Origin: Rhodococcus sp040643435
GTDB lineage: Bacteria > Actinomycetota > Actinomycetes > Mycobacteriales > Mycobacteriaceae
Length of the DNA stretch: 64,000 bases
Assembly (NCBI RefSeq): GCF_040643435.1
Contig: NZ_JBEYUH010000008.1
Location: forward strand, 154,362-218,361
Reading direction: 5' to 3'
Below the pieces are notes generated by a model that was not told the origin of the DNA, searched no databases, and was given only the letters and a program-made list of their open reading frames with translations. Positions 32,064 to 41,123 of this stretch are shown one piece after another. The position numbers and the translations under genes are program-made. The first letter of the stretch is position 1. Every line of letters starts with the position of its first letter.

Positions 32064-33650
32064 ATGTCGTCCCCTGCCTCGCCCGACGCCGAGTCTCAGA
32101 ACTCGTCCGCGCCGGAGGTGAGGGACGAACCGTCGCGTGAGCTTTCGAAACCGGGCTTCCTGAGGAGCCCGGCCGGCAACGCCGCACTCCTCGGCGCCTG
32201 CGGCGCGGTGTTCATGACCTTCGGTAGCTTCGGTGCGGGCAGCGTCCGCCGGGTCGATCCCCTCCTCGAGGACATCTACCTGTCGTGGCTGCGCTTCGGT
32301 CACGGCCAGCTGCTCTCGACCATCATTCTGTGGGTCGGGGTCCTTCTCATGATCGGCGCATGGGTGCGCGTCGGTCGCGCGACCCTCGCCGGACTGGTGA
32401 CGGTGCGCGATCTGTGGACGGTACTGCCCGCATGGACCGCTCCCCTGCTGGTCGCCACCCCGATGTTCAGCCGCGACGCGTACTCCTATCTCGCACAAGG
32501 CGCCCTGTTACGGGACGGCTTCGACCCGTACGCGGTGGGCCCGGTGGCCAATCCCGGCGTCCTGCTCGACAACGTCAGCAACGTCTGGACGACCACCACC
32601 ACCCCCTACGGCCCTGTTCACCTGCTCCTCGGTGCGGGAATCACCTCGATCACCGACGACAACGTGGTGACGGGGACGTGGCTGTGGCGACTGACCATGC
32701 TGCCGGGCCTCGTGCTCATGGCATGGGGCGTGCCGAAGCTGGCGCGCCGCATGGGCGGAAACCCCGCGATCGCGCTGTGGCTCGCGGTACTGAACCCGCT
32801 CGTGCTCATCCATCTCGTCGGGGGCGTGCACAACGAACTGTTGATGGTCGGTCTCATGATCGGCGGCATCGTGCTGGTGCTCGAAGGCCGCCACCTCGGG
32901 GGTATTGCGCTGGTCTCGCTCGGCGCCGCGATCAAGGCCACCGCAGGTCTGGCATTGCCTTTCCTCGTCTGGGTCTGGATGGTCCACGAGCGCGATCGTG
33001 CGCGGGCCGAAGGCCGCGAACCGGCAGCCCCGGTGCGCCTGTTCCTCAAGGCGTGCGGTCTCGGACTGCTCGTCTTCGCCGCGGTCTTCGGCGGCGCCTC
33101 CCTCCTCGCGGGCGTCGGTATCGGCTGGCTCACCGCCCTGTCGGGGTCATCGAAGATCATCAACTGGTTGTCGCTTCCGACGATGATGGCGCATGCCGTC
33201 ACGTGGATCACCCCGTGGCGCCTCGGCTCGGTTCTCGACATCACCCGCATGCTGTGCGCGATCGCGCTGGTGGTGATCCTCGTGTGGGCTTGGTGGCGGT
33301 TCCGTCGCACCGAGCGCGATGCGATCTTCGGCATCGTCGTCGCACTGACCGCCGTAACCCTGCTGTCGCCCGCCGCCTTGGCCTGGTATTACTCCTGGCC
33401 GCTCGCTGTGGCGGCGGCCTTCGCGATGTCGCCCCGGGTGCTCATGGTGCTCGTGGCACTGTCGACCTGGCTGATGTTGATCTTCAATCCCGACGGCTCC
33501 ATCGGCATGTACAACATCGCGCATGTCGCGCTCGCCGTCGTCGTGTCGGTCGTCGCGGCGCGCGCACTCGTCACCTACGACCCCCTGCGCCTGCGCCTGC
33601 GGCCTCGACCGGCATCATCCGCCGGCGTCGTGCAGCACGACCGTGACTGA
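32064..33650 (+). CDS. mptA: Alpha-(1->6)-mannosyltransferase MptA (GT-C)
   Basis: A 528-residue integral membrane glycosyltransferase with about twelve helices. It matches the MptA/MptB family, which uses polyprenyl-phosphate-mannose to extend the lipomannan backbone outside the membrane. The GT-C acidic motif is in the first loop (RRVDPLLEDIYLSWL). ATPMFSRDAYSYLAQGALL and NPLVLIHLVGGVHNELLMVGLM are family signatures. It sits at the Rv2174 (MptA) position. The start has GGGGGAGG. Its 3' end overlaps crtB by 8 bases, so a lipomannan and a carotenoid gene share a transcript. Confidence 0.88.
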   Translation: MSSPASPDAESQNSSAPEVRDEPSRELSKPGFLRSPAGNAALLGACGAVFMTFGSFGAGSVRRVDPLLEDIYLSWLRFGHGQLLSTIILWVGVLLMIGAWVRVGRATLAGLVTVRDLWTVLPAWTAPLLVATPMFSRDAYSYLAQGALLRDGFDPYAVGPVANPGVLLDNVSNVWTTTTTPYGPVHLLLGAGITSITDDNVVTGTWLWRLTMLPGLVLMAWGVPKLARRMGGNPAIALWLAVLNPLVLIHLVGGVHNELLMVGLMIGGIVLVLEGRHLGGIALVSLGAAIKATAGLALPFLVWVWMVHERDRARAEGREPAAPVRLFLKACGLGLLVFAAVFGGASLLAGVGIGWLTALSGSSKIINWLSLPTMMAHAVTWITPWRLGSVLDITRMLCAIALVVILVWAWWRFRRTERDAIFGIVVALTAVTLLSPAALAWYYSWPLAVAAAFAMSPRVLMVLVALSTWLMLIFNPDGSIGMYNIAHVALAVVVSVVAARALVTYDPLRLRLRPRPASSAGVVQHDRD

Positions 33651-34554
33651 AGATCTGGCCGACGCGTACGCCTACTGCGCCGAGCTCACCGCCGAGCACG
33701 GGCGCACCTACAATCTCGCCACGCGATTGTTGCCTGCAGAGCGGCGGAGCGCCGTTCACGCGCTCTACGGCTACGCCAGGCACGTCGACGACATCGTCGA
33801 TGTCACCGCCGTCGGCGACCCCGACGCCGCGATCCGCGGCGTCGAGGAAGCCCACGCCCGGCTGCGCGCCGCGCTCGCGGGCGACCCGGGTCCGCCCGAT
33901 GCCACGGGCCTGGTGGCCGCAGCGCTCGCCGACACCATCGAGCAGTACCGCATCCCCGTCGGCTACTTCGACGCGTTCATCCGTTCCATGCGCATGGACG
34001 TGCCGGGCACGCCCGAGTTCCGGCCCCACTACCGGAGTATGGAGGAACTGCGCGAGTACATGTACGGCTCCGCCGCGGTGATCGGACTCGAGCTGCTACC
34101 GGTCTTCGGCGTCGACGATCCCGCCGCCGCGCCGGCCGCCGCCGCGCTCGGTGAGGCGTTCCAGCTCACCAATTTCATTCGTGACGTGGGAGAAGACCTC
34201 GAGCGGGGACGCGTCTACATTCCGCTCGAGCTGTGGTCGGCCTTCGGTGTCGACCTCGATCTGCTGCAGGAGGGCAGGCGCACAGGTGTGGTGGATCCGA
34301 GGGTCCGGCGGGCCCTTGCCCACGCGATCGCGCTGACCCGGGCCGAGTACCGCAAGGCCGAACCGGGCCTGCATCTGCTGCCGGCGCGGATCCGTCCCGG
34401 CATCCGCACGGCGTTCATCCTGTACGGACGAATCCTCCAGGAGGTCGAGCGCAGCGGGTTCCGGGTCCTCGACCGTCGTGCAACGGTGCCGCGCCGGACG
34501 CGGGCCGCGGTGATGCTCACCGAATACGTCACCGGGTCGGTTCGTCGACACTGA
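33643..34554 (+). CDS. crtB: Phytoene synthase
   Basis: A 303-residue squalene/phytoene synthase that condenses two GGPP into phytoene. The first Asp-rich motif is RHVDDIVD (about 42-49) and the second is FIRDVGEDLERGRVYIP. YMYGSAAVIGLELLPVFG is conserved. The GTG at 33643 (VTEDLADAYAYC) lies inside the end of mptA. A ribosome site is weak, so translation probably depends on mptA. It completes the lycopene branch with the prenyl synthase and crtI. Confidence 0.94.
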   Translation: MTEDLADAYAYCAELTAEHGRTYNLATRLLPAERRSAVHALYGYARHVDDIVDVTAVGDPDAAIRGVEEAHARLRAALAGDPGPPDATGLVAAALADTIEQYRIPVGYFDAFIRSMRMDVPGTPEFRPHYRSMEELREYMYGSAAVIGLELLPVFGVDDPAAAPAAAALGEAFQLTNFIRDVGEDLERGRVYIPLELWSAFGVDLDLLQEGRRTGVVDPRVRRALAHAIALTRAEYRKAEPGLHLLPARIRPGIRTAFILYGRILQEVERSGFRVLDRRATVPRRTRAAVMLTEYVTGSVRRH

Positions 34555-34596
34555 CCCGGTCGGCCGGACGAGGGGCGGCCCATCGCCGCCGCACGC

Positions 34597-34968
34597 TCAG
34601 AAGGCGAGTGCCTGCGCTCGCCGCATCACCTCGCGCGCGGAATGCGTCCGCATCGCGGCGACCGGAGAGCCACCCGGCAGCGAATCGTCCTCGTGGAACA
34701 GCCATTGCAGGATCTCGTCGTCCTCGTAGCCACCGTCGTGCAGGACCGCGATCAGACCGGGGATACCTTTGAGAATGTCTCCCTCCTCGTCGAGGAAGGC
34801 CTCCGGTACCACGGGCACCCGGTTGCGCTTGAAGGCCAGCAGTTGCCTGTCGCGAAGCATCTGGTGCACGCGGGTGATCGCGACGCCGAGGCTCTTCGCC
34901 ACATCGACGAGCTGCACCACGGGGACGGAGCTGTCGAGGACGTCGTCGCAGTAAGGAATTGCACTCAC
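34597..34968 (-). CDS. Rv2175c-like winged-helix DNA-binding protein
   Basis: A 123-residue protein with an N-terminal helix-turn-helix (VPVVQLVDVAKSLGVAITRVHQMLRD, then RVPVVPEAFLDEEG) and a C-terminal helical part (GLIAVLHDGGYEDDEILQWLF). It corresponds to Rv2175c, a DNA-binding substrate of the kinase PknL, and is divergent from pknL as in M. tuberculosis. The GTG start lies 6 bases after TAACGT (34975-34980 on the complement), indicating a leaderless mRNA. The mycobacterial phospho-threonine is near the N-terminus; no equivalent Thr is obvious here. Confidence 0.9.
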   Translation of the reverse strand: MSAIPYCDDVLDSSVPVVQLVDVAKSLGVAITRVHQMLRDRQLLAFKRNRVPVVPEAFLDEEGDILKGIPGLIAVLHDGGYEDDEILQWLFHEDDSLPGGSPVAAMRTHSAREVMRRAQALAF

Positions 34969-35117
34969 TCCACTACGTTATCGCTGCGACCGCAGGGGTA
35001 GCTACGCGGCTACCGTCCACCGGATCTGGCTACGATCGACGGGGACGAAACGGTTCGCGGTTGCGAAGTCGGACTTTCGTCACGTCGATACCGCCACGGC
35101 CCGGGTAGCGACGTCCC

Positions 35118-37187
35118 ATGATCCACGCACCAGACACGGGGGTAGACCGGGTGACCGCTGGAGGCGACCGACTGGTCGGCGTCGTTCTCGACCGGCGTTA
35201 TCGCATCGAATCACAGATCGCGCGAGGCGGCATGTCCACCGTCTTCCGCGGTACCGACATGCGCCTCGACCGTCCGGTCGCCGTGAAGATCATGGACCCG
35301 CAATTCGCGGCCGATCCCCAGTTTCTGGCGCGGTTCGAGTTCGAGGCGCGCTCCGTTGCGCGACTGACCCATCCCGGGCTGGTCGCGGTGTACGACCAGG
35401 GGCAGGACGGGGATCACGTCTTCCTCGTGATGGAACTCGTCGAGGGTGGAACCTTGCGCGAGCTGCTGCGCGAACGTGGCCCCATGCCTCCGCACGCCGC
35501 AGCCGCGGTGGCCGCCCCGGTCCTCGGAGCGCTGGCAGTGGCCCACCGGGCCGGTCTGGTGCACCGCGACGTCAAACCCGAGAACATTCTCATCTCGGAG
35601 AACGGCGAGGTGAAGATCGCCGATTTCGGGTTGGTCCGGGCGGTGGCGGCCGCAACCACCACCTCGCGCAGCGTGATTCTCGGTACGGCGGCCTATCTGT
35701 CGCCCGAGCAGGTCACTGTCGGAAGTGCGGACGCGCGCAGTGACGTCTACTCGGCCGGTGTGCTCATGTACGAGATGCTCACCGGGCACCCGCCGTTCAC
35801 CGGCGACACCTCGCTGTCGGTGGCGTACCAGCGGGTCGAGAAGGATGTACCGGACCCGAGCGCGGCCATCGACGGGGTTCCGCCGGAGTTGGACGCCTTC
35901 GTTCGCCGGGCCACCGAGCGCGAACCGGCCGAGCGCTATGCAGACGCCCAGGTAATGGCGGACGCACTCGGCGAAATCTGCGACACCCTCGATCTGCCCC
36001 GCTACCGGGTGCCGGCGCCGAGACGCTCCGCCGTGCGGGCCACGCCGGCGGGCCCGGAGCCGGTGGTCCCGTCCCACACGCCCGACTCGTCGTCGACCGG
36101 CCACGACCCCGTGCCTCCGACCGCAGTGATCCACGGCGGGGCTGCGAACACCCATGCACCGACCACGGTGCAGACCGCCGTCCCGGGCGCCCACGGCCCG
36201 AATGCTCCCGTCGCGCATCCCCACCCGACGCGGGTCGCAACCCGAAGCCATCCACGCCCGGATACCGAACCGGTCGCACCCCGGCACGACTACGCCGCCG
36301 ACCGTCGGCGGTATCGCCGATCCACGGCGGCCTGGATCGCCGCGATCATCGTGGTCGCGCTCTTCTTGGGTATCGCAGGCTGGTGGCTCGGCGCCGGCCG
36401 GCTCACCGACGTCCCGACGGTGCTGGGACTCGACCGGGCGGCGGCGGTCTCCGCGATCGAGACGGCGGGGTTGTCCAGCGAGATACGAGGCGAGTACTCC
36501 GACGACGTCCCTGTGGACACCGTCCTGGGCACCGACCCTTCCGCAGGCTCACGTGTGCCCGACGGCGGCACCGTCGCGCTGCTCGTGTCCCTGGGCCCAC
36601 CCACCGTCCCGTCCATCCCCGGCGCCGGAGAGAGATCGGTCGTCGAGGACGAACTGCGGCGGCGCACTTTCGAACCCGTCGAAGGAGGCACCGCATTCAG
36701 CACCACAGTGCCCGAGGGAGGCGTCGCGGCACTCGATCCCGCCCCGGGCACCGTTCTGCCCGTCGGCTCCGAGGTGAAACTCGTGATGAGCAAGGGATCG
36801 CCCCCGGTGACACTGCCCGACCTCGCCGGAAGCACAGTCGACGAGGCGCGTCGCATCCTCGACGAGGCCGGGCTGACGGTCGGCGAGGTCCGTGAGGTCT
36901 TCGACGCCGAGGTCGACGGTGGCCGGGTGTCGGGCACCGAGCCCGCCGAAGGCACGACCGTCAATGCCGGTGGGACCGTCACCCTGCTGGTATCGAACGC
37001 GGTGAAGGTGCCGTCGATGCTGGGGCGCTCGGTGGCGTCCGCACGCGAAGAACTCACCCGGCTCGGTTTCGACGTCGAGGTGCGCCAGGTCGCCGACTCC
37101 GACCGGTCCGTGGTGATCGGCCAGAATCCCGGCGGAGGCCGGAGAGCGGAACAGGGCAGCACGGTCACCGTGACCGCACTGCCCTGA
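35118..37187 (+). CDS. pknL: Ser/Thr kinase PknL with four PASTA domains
   Basis: A 689-residue transmembrane kinase. The kinase domain spans about 28-290, with catalytic Lys57, HRDVKPEN (149-156) and DFG (169-171). A Pro/His-rich juxtamembrane linker runs about 300-400, and one helix about 404-426. The extracellular part has roughly four PASTA repeats (430-689), each with P-x-x-x-G and a terminal V-x-L-x-V-S strand. PASTA domains bind muropeptides or lipid II. M. tuberculosis PknL lacks this part. A second start, GTG at 35151, is possible. TACGAT (35031-35036) is a -10 candidate. Confidence 0.93.
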   Translation: MIHAPDTGVDRVTAGGDRLVGVVLDRRYRIESQIARGGMSTVFRGTDMRLDRPVAVKIMDPQFAADPQFLARFEFEARSVARLTHPGLVAVYDQGQDGDHVFLVMELVEGGTLRELLRERGPMPPHAAAAVAAPVLGALAVAHRAGLVHRDVKPENILISENGEVKIADFGLVRAVAAATTTSRSVILGTAAYLSPEQVTVGSADARSDVYSAGVLMYEMLTGHPPFTGDTSLSVAYQRVEKDVPDPSAAIDGVPPELDAFVRRATEREPAERYADAQVMADALGEICDTLDLPRYRVPAPRRSAVRATPAGPEPVVPSHTPDSSSTGHDPVPPTAVIHGGAANTHAPTTVQTAVPGAHGPNAPVAHPHPTRVATRSHPRPDTEPVAPRHDYAADRRRYRRSTAAWIAAIIVVALFLGIAGWWLGAGRLTDVPTVLGLDRAAAVSAIETAGLSSEIRGEYSDDVPVDTVLGTDPSAGSRVPDGGTVALLVSLGPPTVPSIPGAGERSVVEDELRRRTFEPVEGGTAFSTTVPEGGVAALDPAPGTVLPVGSEVKLVMSKGSPPVTLPDLAGSTVDEARRILDEAGLTVGEVREVFDAEVDGGRVSGTEPAEGTTVNAGGTVTLLVSNAVKVPSMLGRSVASAREELTRLGFDVEVRQVADSDRSVVIGQNPGGGRRAEQGSTVTVTALP

Positions 37188-37227
37188 CCACCCGATGCCC
37201 TGGCGGCAGTGCCCCGGCGGCACTGCC
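37152..37227. terminator. Two hairpins between convergent pknL and aroG
   Basis: The first, CAGGGCAG / CTGCCCTG (37152-37186), encloses a second palindrome GGTCACCGTGACC and overlaps the pknL stop. The second, GGCAGTGCC-ccggc-GGCACTGCC (37205-37227), has a 9-base perfect stem. Neither has a long T-run. They probably end both converging transcripts. Confidence 0.55.
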
Positions 37228-37255
37228 CAGGTCGTGTTCGCTTCCTCGTGGCCGG

Positions 37256-38641
37256 CTATCCGCGCAGCATCTCCGCGACGAGGAAGGCGAGTTCGATCGA
37301 CTGCTGCGTGTTCAGTCGCGGATCGCATGCGGTCTCGTACCGACCGTGCAGGTCGAGATCGGAGATGTCCTGGGCCCCACCGAGGCACTCCGTGACGTTC
37401 TCACCGGTCAGCTCGACGTGGATACCACCCGGATGGGTGCCCAGCGCACGGTGCACCTCGAAGAAGCCCTGCACCTCATCGACGACCCTGTCGAAGTGAC
37501 GGGTCTTGTAACCGGTGGAGGCCTCGTGGGTGTTGCCGTGCATCGGATCGCACTGCCAGATCACCTTGTGCCCCGAGGCCTCGACCCGCTCGATGATGCC
37601 CGGAAGCAGGTCGCGCACCTTCGCGTGTCCCATGCGGGAGATCAAGGTCAAGCGCCCGGGCCGGTTGGTCGGATCGAGGCGCTCGACGTACTCGACTGCC
37701 ATCTCGGGGGTGGTCGACGGACCGATCTTCAGGCCGATGGGGTTGGACAGCAGCTCGGCGAACGCGATGTGCGCGCCGTCGAGCTGGCGGGTGCGATCGC
37801 CGATCCACAGGAAGTGGGCCGACAGGTCGTACAGGCGGGGTTCGTCCCCGGAATTGTCGAGGCGCAGCATCGCGCGCTCGTAATCGAGGACAAGGGCCTC
37901 GTGGCTCGCGTAGATCGTCGCCGTGCGCAGATTCGGGTCCACGACGCCGCACGCATCCATGAACCGCAGACCACGATCGATCTCGGAGGCCAGCGCCTCG
38001 TAGCGCGCACCGGCCGGCGAGGCAGCGACGAAGGCCCGGTTCCAGTCGTGGACACGGTGCAGGTCGGCTTCACCCGCGGCGGTGATGGCACGCACGAGGT
38101 TCATCGCGGCGCTCGCGTTCGCGTAGGCGCGCACGAGGCGGGACGGATCGTGCGCGCGCACCGTGGGATCGGCGACCAGGGAGTTCACCATGTCGCCGCG
38201 GTAGGACGGCAGTCCCAGCGCGTCGGTGTCCGACGAGCGCGGCTTGGCGTACTGACCCGCGATGCGGGCGACCTTCACGACCGGCGTCGACGCGCCGTAG
38301 GTCAGCACCACCGCCATCTGCAGCAACGTGCGGATGTTGCCCTTGATGTGCGGTTCGGTGTTGTCGGCGAACGTCTCTGCACAGTCGCCGCCCTGGAGCA
38401 GGAAGGCTTCGCCGCGCGCGACCGCTGCGAGTTGATTCTGCAGCTCCTCGACCTCGCGGGGCACGGTGATGGGGGGCACGCTCTCGAGCACTGTGCGCAT
38501 CGCCGCGGCCTGCTCCTCGGGCCAGCTGGGCTGCTGCAGCGCCGGCTTCGCGAGCGCCGCGTCGAGGTCGGCACGCAGCTCCTCGGGCAACGGAGGAAGT
38601 TCGGGCAAGCGTTCGATCGGCACATCGACGGTCCAGTTCAC
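37256..38641 (-). CDS. aroG: Class II DAHP synthase (shikimate pathway entry)
   Basis: A 461-residue type II 3-deoxy-D-arabino-heptulosonate 7-phosphate synthase, condensing PEP and erythrose 4-phosphate. LLQGGDCAETFADN (metal and PEP binding), GASTPVVKVARIAGQYAKPRS, RVEASGHKVIWQCDPMHGNT and GGIHVELTGENVTECLGG are intact. The GTG at 38639-38641 gives VNWTVDVPIERLP, matching the homologous N-terminus; a GTG eight codons earlier is possible. The M. tuberculosis enzyme is allosterically inhibited by aromatic amino acids and activates chorismate mutase. Confidence 0.97.
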   Translation of the reverse strand: MNWTVDVPIERLPELPPLPEELRADLDAALAKPALQQPSWPEEQAAAMRTVLESVPPITVPREVEELQNQLAAVARGEAFLLQGGDCAETFADNTEPHIKGNIRTLLQMAVVLTYGASTPVVKVARIAGQYAKPRSSDTDALGLPSYRGDMVNSLVADPTVRAHDPSRLVRAYANASAAMNLVRAITAAGEADLHRVHDWNRAFVAASPAGARYEALASEIDRGLRFMDACGVVDPNLRTATIYASHEALVLDYERAMLRLDNSGDEPRLYDLSAHFLWIGDRTRQLDGAHIAFAELLSNPIGLKIGPSTTPEMAVEYVERLDPTNRPGRLTLISRMGHAKVRDLLPGIIERVEASGHKVIWQCDPMHGNTHEASTGYKTRHFDRVVDEVQGFFEVHRALGTHPGGIHVELTGENVTECLGGAQDISDLDLHGRYETACDPRLNTQQSIELAFLVAEMLRG

Positions 38642-38695
38642 ATATCCAGGATATGGCGTCGCCACCGAATGGGCCGAAGCACCCCGTAACGTGCC

Positions 38696-39187
38696 TCACC
38701 GTGAGCGGCGAGCGGCCTCGATCGCTTCGAACTTCGCGAGATTGTGCCGGGCGTCGGCGAGGGCGTCGTGATTGTCGTCCGGAACAGGCGGCAACTGAGG
38801 GCTGCCCGCATCCTCCCAGTACTGGCGCAGCTCACGCGTGTATCGGGGCAGGACGTCCGGAAACTCGGGCATGGTCCCCCACAACTGCGCGAGCACGACG
38901 TGGTCGTACGCTCCGATCCACGCCCACAGTTCGGGCCGGATGCCCGGACGCGGCACGAAGAACTTCAGCAGGTCGTCGCGAATCCTCGAGCGCGACCGCC
39001 ATGCCGGGTGCGCCGGAGGCGGAAGCTTCGGCAGCACGTTTCGGCGCACCCAGGCGCCGGCTCGCGAGGCGTCGAACTCCGTCGACACAGCGTAGAACTC
39101 GCGGCCGTCCTCACAGGCCACACCGATCGAGACCAGCTCGATGGTGCGACCGTCCTCGATGAACTCGCAGTCGTAGAAGTAGCGCAC
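38696..39187 (-). CDS. 3'-5' exoribonuclease RNase AS (Rv2179c-like)
   Basis: A 163-residue DEDDh ribonuclease. The N-terminus MRYFYDCEFIEDG carries the first two acidic metal ligands (D6, E8). AWIGAYDHVVLAQLWG holds the third, and HDALADARHNLAKF the His and last Asp. Rv2179c prefers adenylate-containing RNA 3' ends. The length agrees with that family and is shorter than oligoribonuclease. It is followed by aroG after 54 bases and preceded by the acyltransferase gene, whose stop is 4 bases away. Confidence 0.9.
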   Translation of the reverse strand: MRYFYDCEFIEDGRTIELVSIGVACEDGREFYAVSTEFDASRAGAWVRRNVLPKLPPPAHPAWRSRSRIRDDLLKFFVPRPGIRPELWAWIGAYDHVVLAQLWGTMPEFPDVLPRYTRELRQYWEDAGSPQLPPVPDDNHDALADARHNLAKFEAIEAARRSR

Positions 39188-39191
39188 CTGC

Positions 39192-39989
39192 TCACCCTGC
39201 GCGGGTGTCGGGCAGACGGTCCGCGACGGGCCCGTCCTGGGGTGGGACGGTGTCGTCTCCGGACGGCGGGGTGACGCTGCCGTGCGGTGCGGGCGCGGCG
39301 GGATCCTCGGCCGCGTCCGCGTTGTTCTTCAGAGTGGCGGCGTAGATGTCCACGTACTCCTGTCCTGACAGCTGCATCAGTGAGTACATGACCTCGTCCG
39401 TGACGGTCCGCTCGACGAACCTGTTACCGCCCATGCCTTCGAACCGGGAGAAGTCGATGGGCTTGCCGATGCGCACGGTGATCTTGGCCGGTCGCCACAT
39501 CTTCGAGCCGATCGGATTCATCCGATCGGTTCCGATCATGGCGACGGGGATGACGGGCACGCCGGTTTCGAGCGCCAGTCGCGCCAGGCCGGTCTTACCC
39601 TTGTAGAGCCGTCCGTCCGGTGAGCGTGTGCCCTCGGGATAGATCCCCAGCAACTTGCCCTGACCCAGCACCCGGACACCGGCGTTGAGCGCGTCCTGCG
39701 CGGCGTCGGCACCGGTCCGATCGATGGGCACCTGCCCCACCGACGAGAAGAACCAGCGCTGGAAGGCGCCCTTGGGTCCCGTGCCCGTGAAGTACTCGCT
39801 CTTGGCAAGGAAGGTGATCCGCCTGCGCACGAGCAGCGGAAGATAGAACGAGTCGAGAACGGCGCGGTGGTTACTCGCCAGGATTGCCGGTCCGTGCGTC
39901 GGGATGTTCTCCCCGCCTTCGAACTTCGGACGGCCCATGAGCCACAGCAACGGCCCCAGAAGGACGTATTTGAACAGCCAGTACCACAT
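39192..39989 (-). CDS. 1-Acylglycerol-3-phosphate acyltransferase family (PlsC-like)
   Basis: A 265-residue membrane-associated acyltransferase. Motif I is SNHRAVLDSF (NHx4D, about 41-47), followed by VPIDRTGADAAQ, motif III YPEGTRSPDG and motif IV VPVIPVAMIGTD. The N-terminal helix LFKYVLLGPLLWLMG anchors it. It should transfer an acyl chain to lysophosphatidate or a related acceptor. It corresponds to Rv2182c and is encoded close to pimB', so an acceptor in the PIM pathway is possible. The C-terminal 45 residues are Pro/Asp-rich and disordered. Confidence 0.9.
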   Translation of the reverse strand: MWYWLFKYVLLGPLLWLMGRPKFEGGENIPTHGPAILASNHRAVLDSFYLPLLVRRRITFLAKSEYFTGTGPKGAFQRWFFSSVGQVPIDRTGADAAQDALNAGVRVLGQGKLLGIYPEGTRSPDGRLYKGKTGLARLALETGVPVIPVAMIGTDRMNPIGSKMWRPAKITVRIGKPIDFSRFEGMGGNRFVERTVTDEVMYSLMQLSGQEYVDIYAATLKNNADAAEDPAAPAPHGSVTPPSGDDTVPPQDGPVADRLPDTRAG

Positions 39990-40145
39990 GGCATCCTTCC
40001 CGAAGTCCCATCATCCCCCCGTGCGGGTCGGTGCGCACCGTCCGCCGATCGACTCTACGACGACGCACCTGTCGCGTGCACATCCCGACCGTGCCCGACC
40101 CCACGATTTCGATGTCGACGTGACGATAATCTCACGCCCCTCGGA

Positions 40146-41123
40146 TCAGTGTGTGCCGAGCACAGTAGCGCGTGCCAGGTCCGCGGCACCGACCAGTCCG
40201 GCAGCATCACCGAGTTGCGCCACCCGCACACGGGCGAGGGGCCGATGCCCGGTGCCGGTGGTCATTGCCGCGTAGTGCTCGCGCGCTGCGTCGAGGAACA
40301 GCGGCGCCGAGCCGGAAACCCCTCCCCCGATGACGACCAGTTCTGGGTCGTAGACGTCGGCGACGAGCGCGAGGCCCAGCCCTAGCCTCCGAGCGAAGTC
40401 CTCGAAGGCCGCGAGCGCGACGGGATCGCCGTCGTGGGCCGCGCCCGCGATCCGCCGACCCGTCAGCGATCCCGGGTCCGAGGCGATCTCACCGGCGAGA
40501 ACGGATCGACCGGGCGCAGCCGCGAGCATCTCGACGGTCGTATCCACCAGACCTGTTCCGCTGCAGTATCTTTCCCAGCAACCACGCTTCCCGCACGCGC
40601 AGGGCCGCCCATCGGGCACGACTTGCAGGTGGCCCAGTTCGGGCGCGACGCCGTACGCACCCCGATAGATGCGGCCGTCGAGAAGCAGAGCGGCGCCGAT
40701 CCCGGTGCCCAGTGCCACCATCACCGCGACCCTGCTGCCCGAAGCTGCGCCGAATCGGTACTCGGCCCAGGCCGCCGCATCGGCATCGTGTTCGAGAACG
40801 ACCTGCAGACCCAGGCGCGAGGTCATCGTCTCCGCAACAGATGCCTCCGACCAGGGCAGATGAGGCGCGAACCGGACAGTGGTGCGATCCTCGGTGAGAA
40901 AACCCGCCACCGCCAACCCCACCGCCGCGACCTCGTTGCGTTCCCGGAGGTGATCGACGAGCCGGTGCAGGGCGTTCTCGAGGGCGACGGCGGACGAGGG
41001 TGTCTGCGTGCGGACGCTGTCGACGACCGACCCGTTCCGGTCGACGGCCGCTGCGCGGATACTCGTGCCACCGACATCGATGCCGACCGTGAGCATCGCG
41101 TCGTACCCGTGGCCCAGGGTCAT
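40146..41123 (-). CDS. ROK-family glucokinase
   Basis: A 325-residue sugar kinase. It has the phosphate-1 motif VGIDVGGTSIRAAAVD and the ROK catalytic segment LEHDADAAAWAEYRFG. GTGIGAALLLDGRIYRGAYGVAPELGHLQV is followed by the ROK zinc-binding cluster CACGKRGCWERYCSG. It likely phosphorylates glucose with ATP. The ATG at 41121-41123 overlaps the preceding gene's stop; MLTVGIDVGG nine residues later is an alternative. M. tuberculosis has no ROK gene at this position. Confidence 0.9.
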   Translation of the reverse strand: MTLGHGYDAMLTVGIDVGGTSIRAAAVDRNGSVVDSVRTQTPSSAVALENALHRLVDHLRERNEVAAVGLAVAGFLTEDRTTVRFAPHLPWSEASVAETMTSRLGLQVVLEHDADAAAWAEYRFGAASGSRVAVMVALGTGIGAALLLDGRIYRGAYGVAPELGHLQVVPDGRPCACGKRGCWERYCSGTGLVDTTVEMLAAAPGRSVLAGEIASDPGSLTGRRIAGAAHDGDPVALAAFEDFARRLGLGLALVADVYDPELVVIGGGVSGSAPLFLDAAREHYAAMTTGTGHRPLARVRVAQLGDAAGLVGAADLARATVLGTH

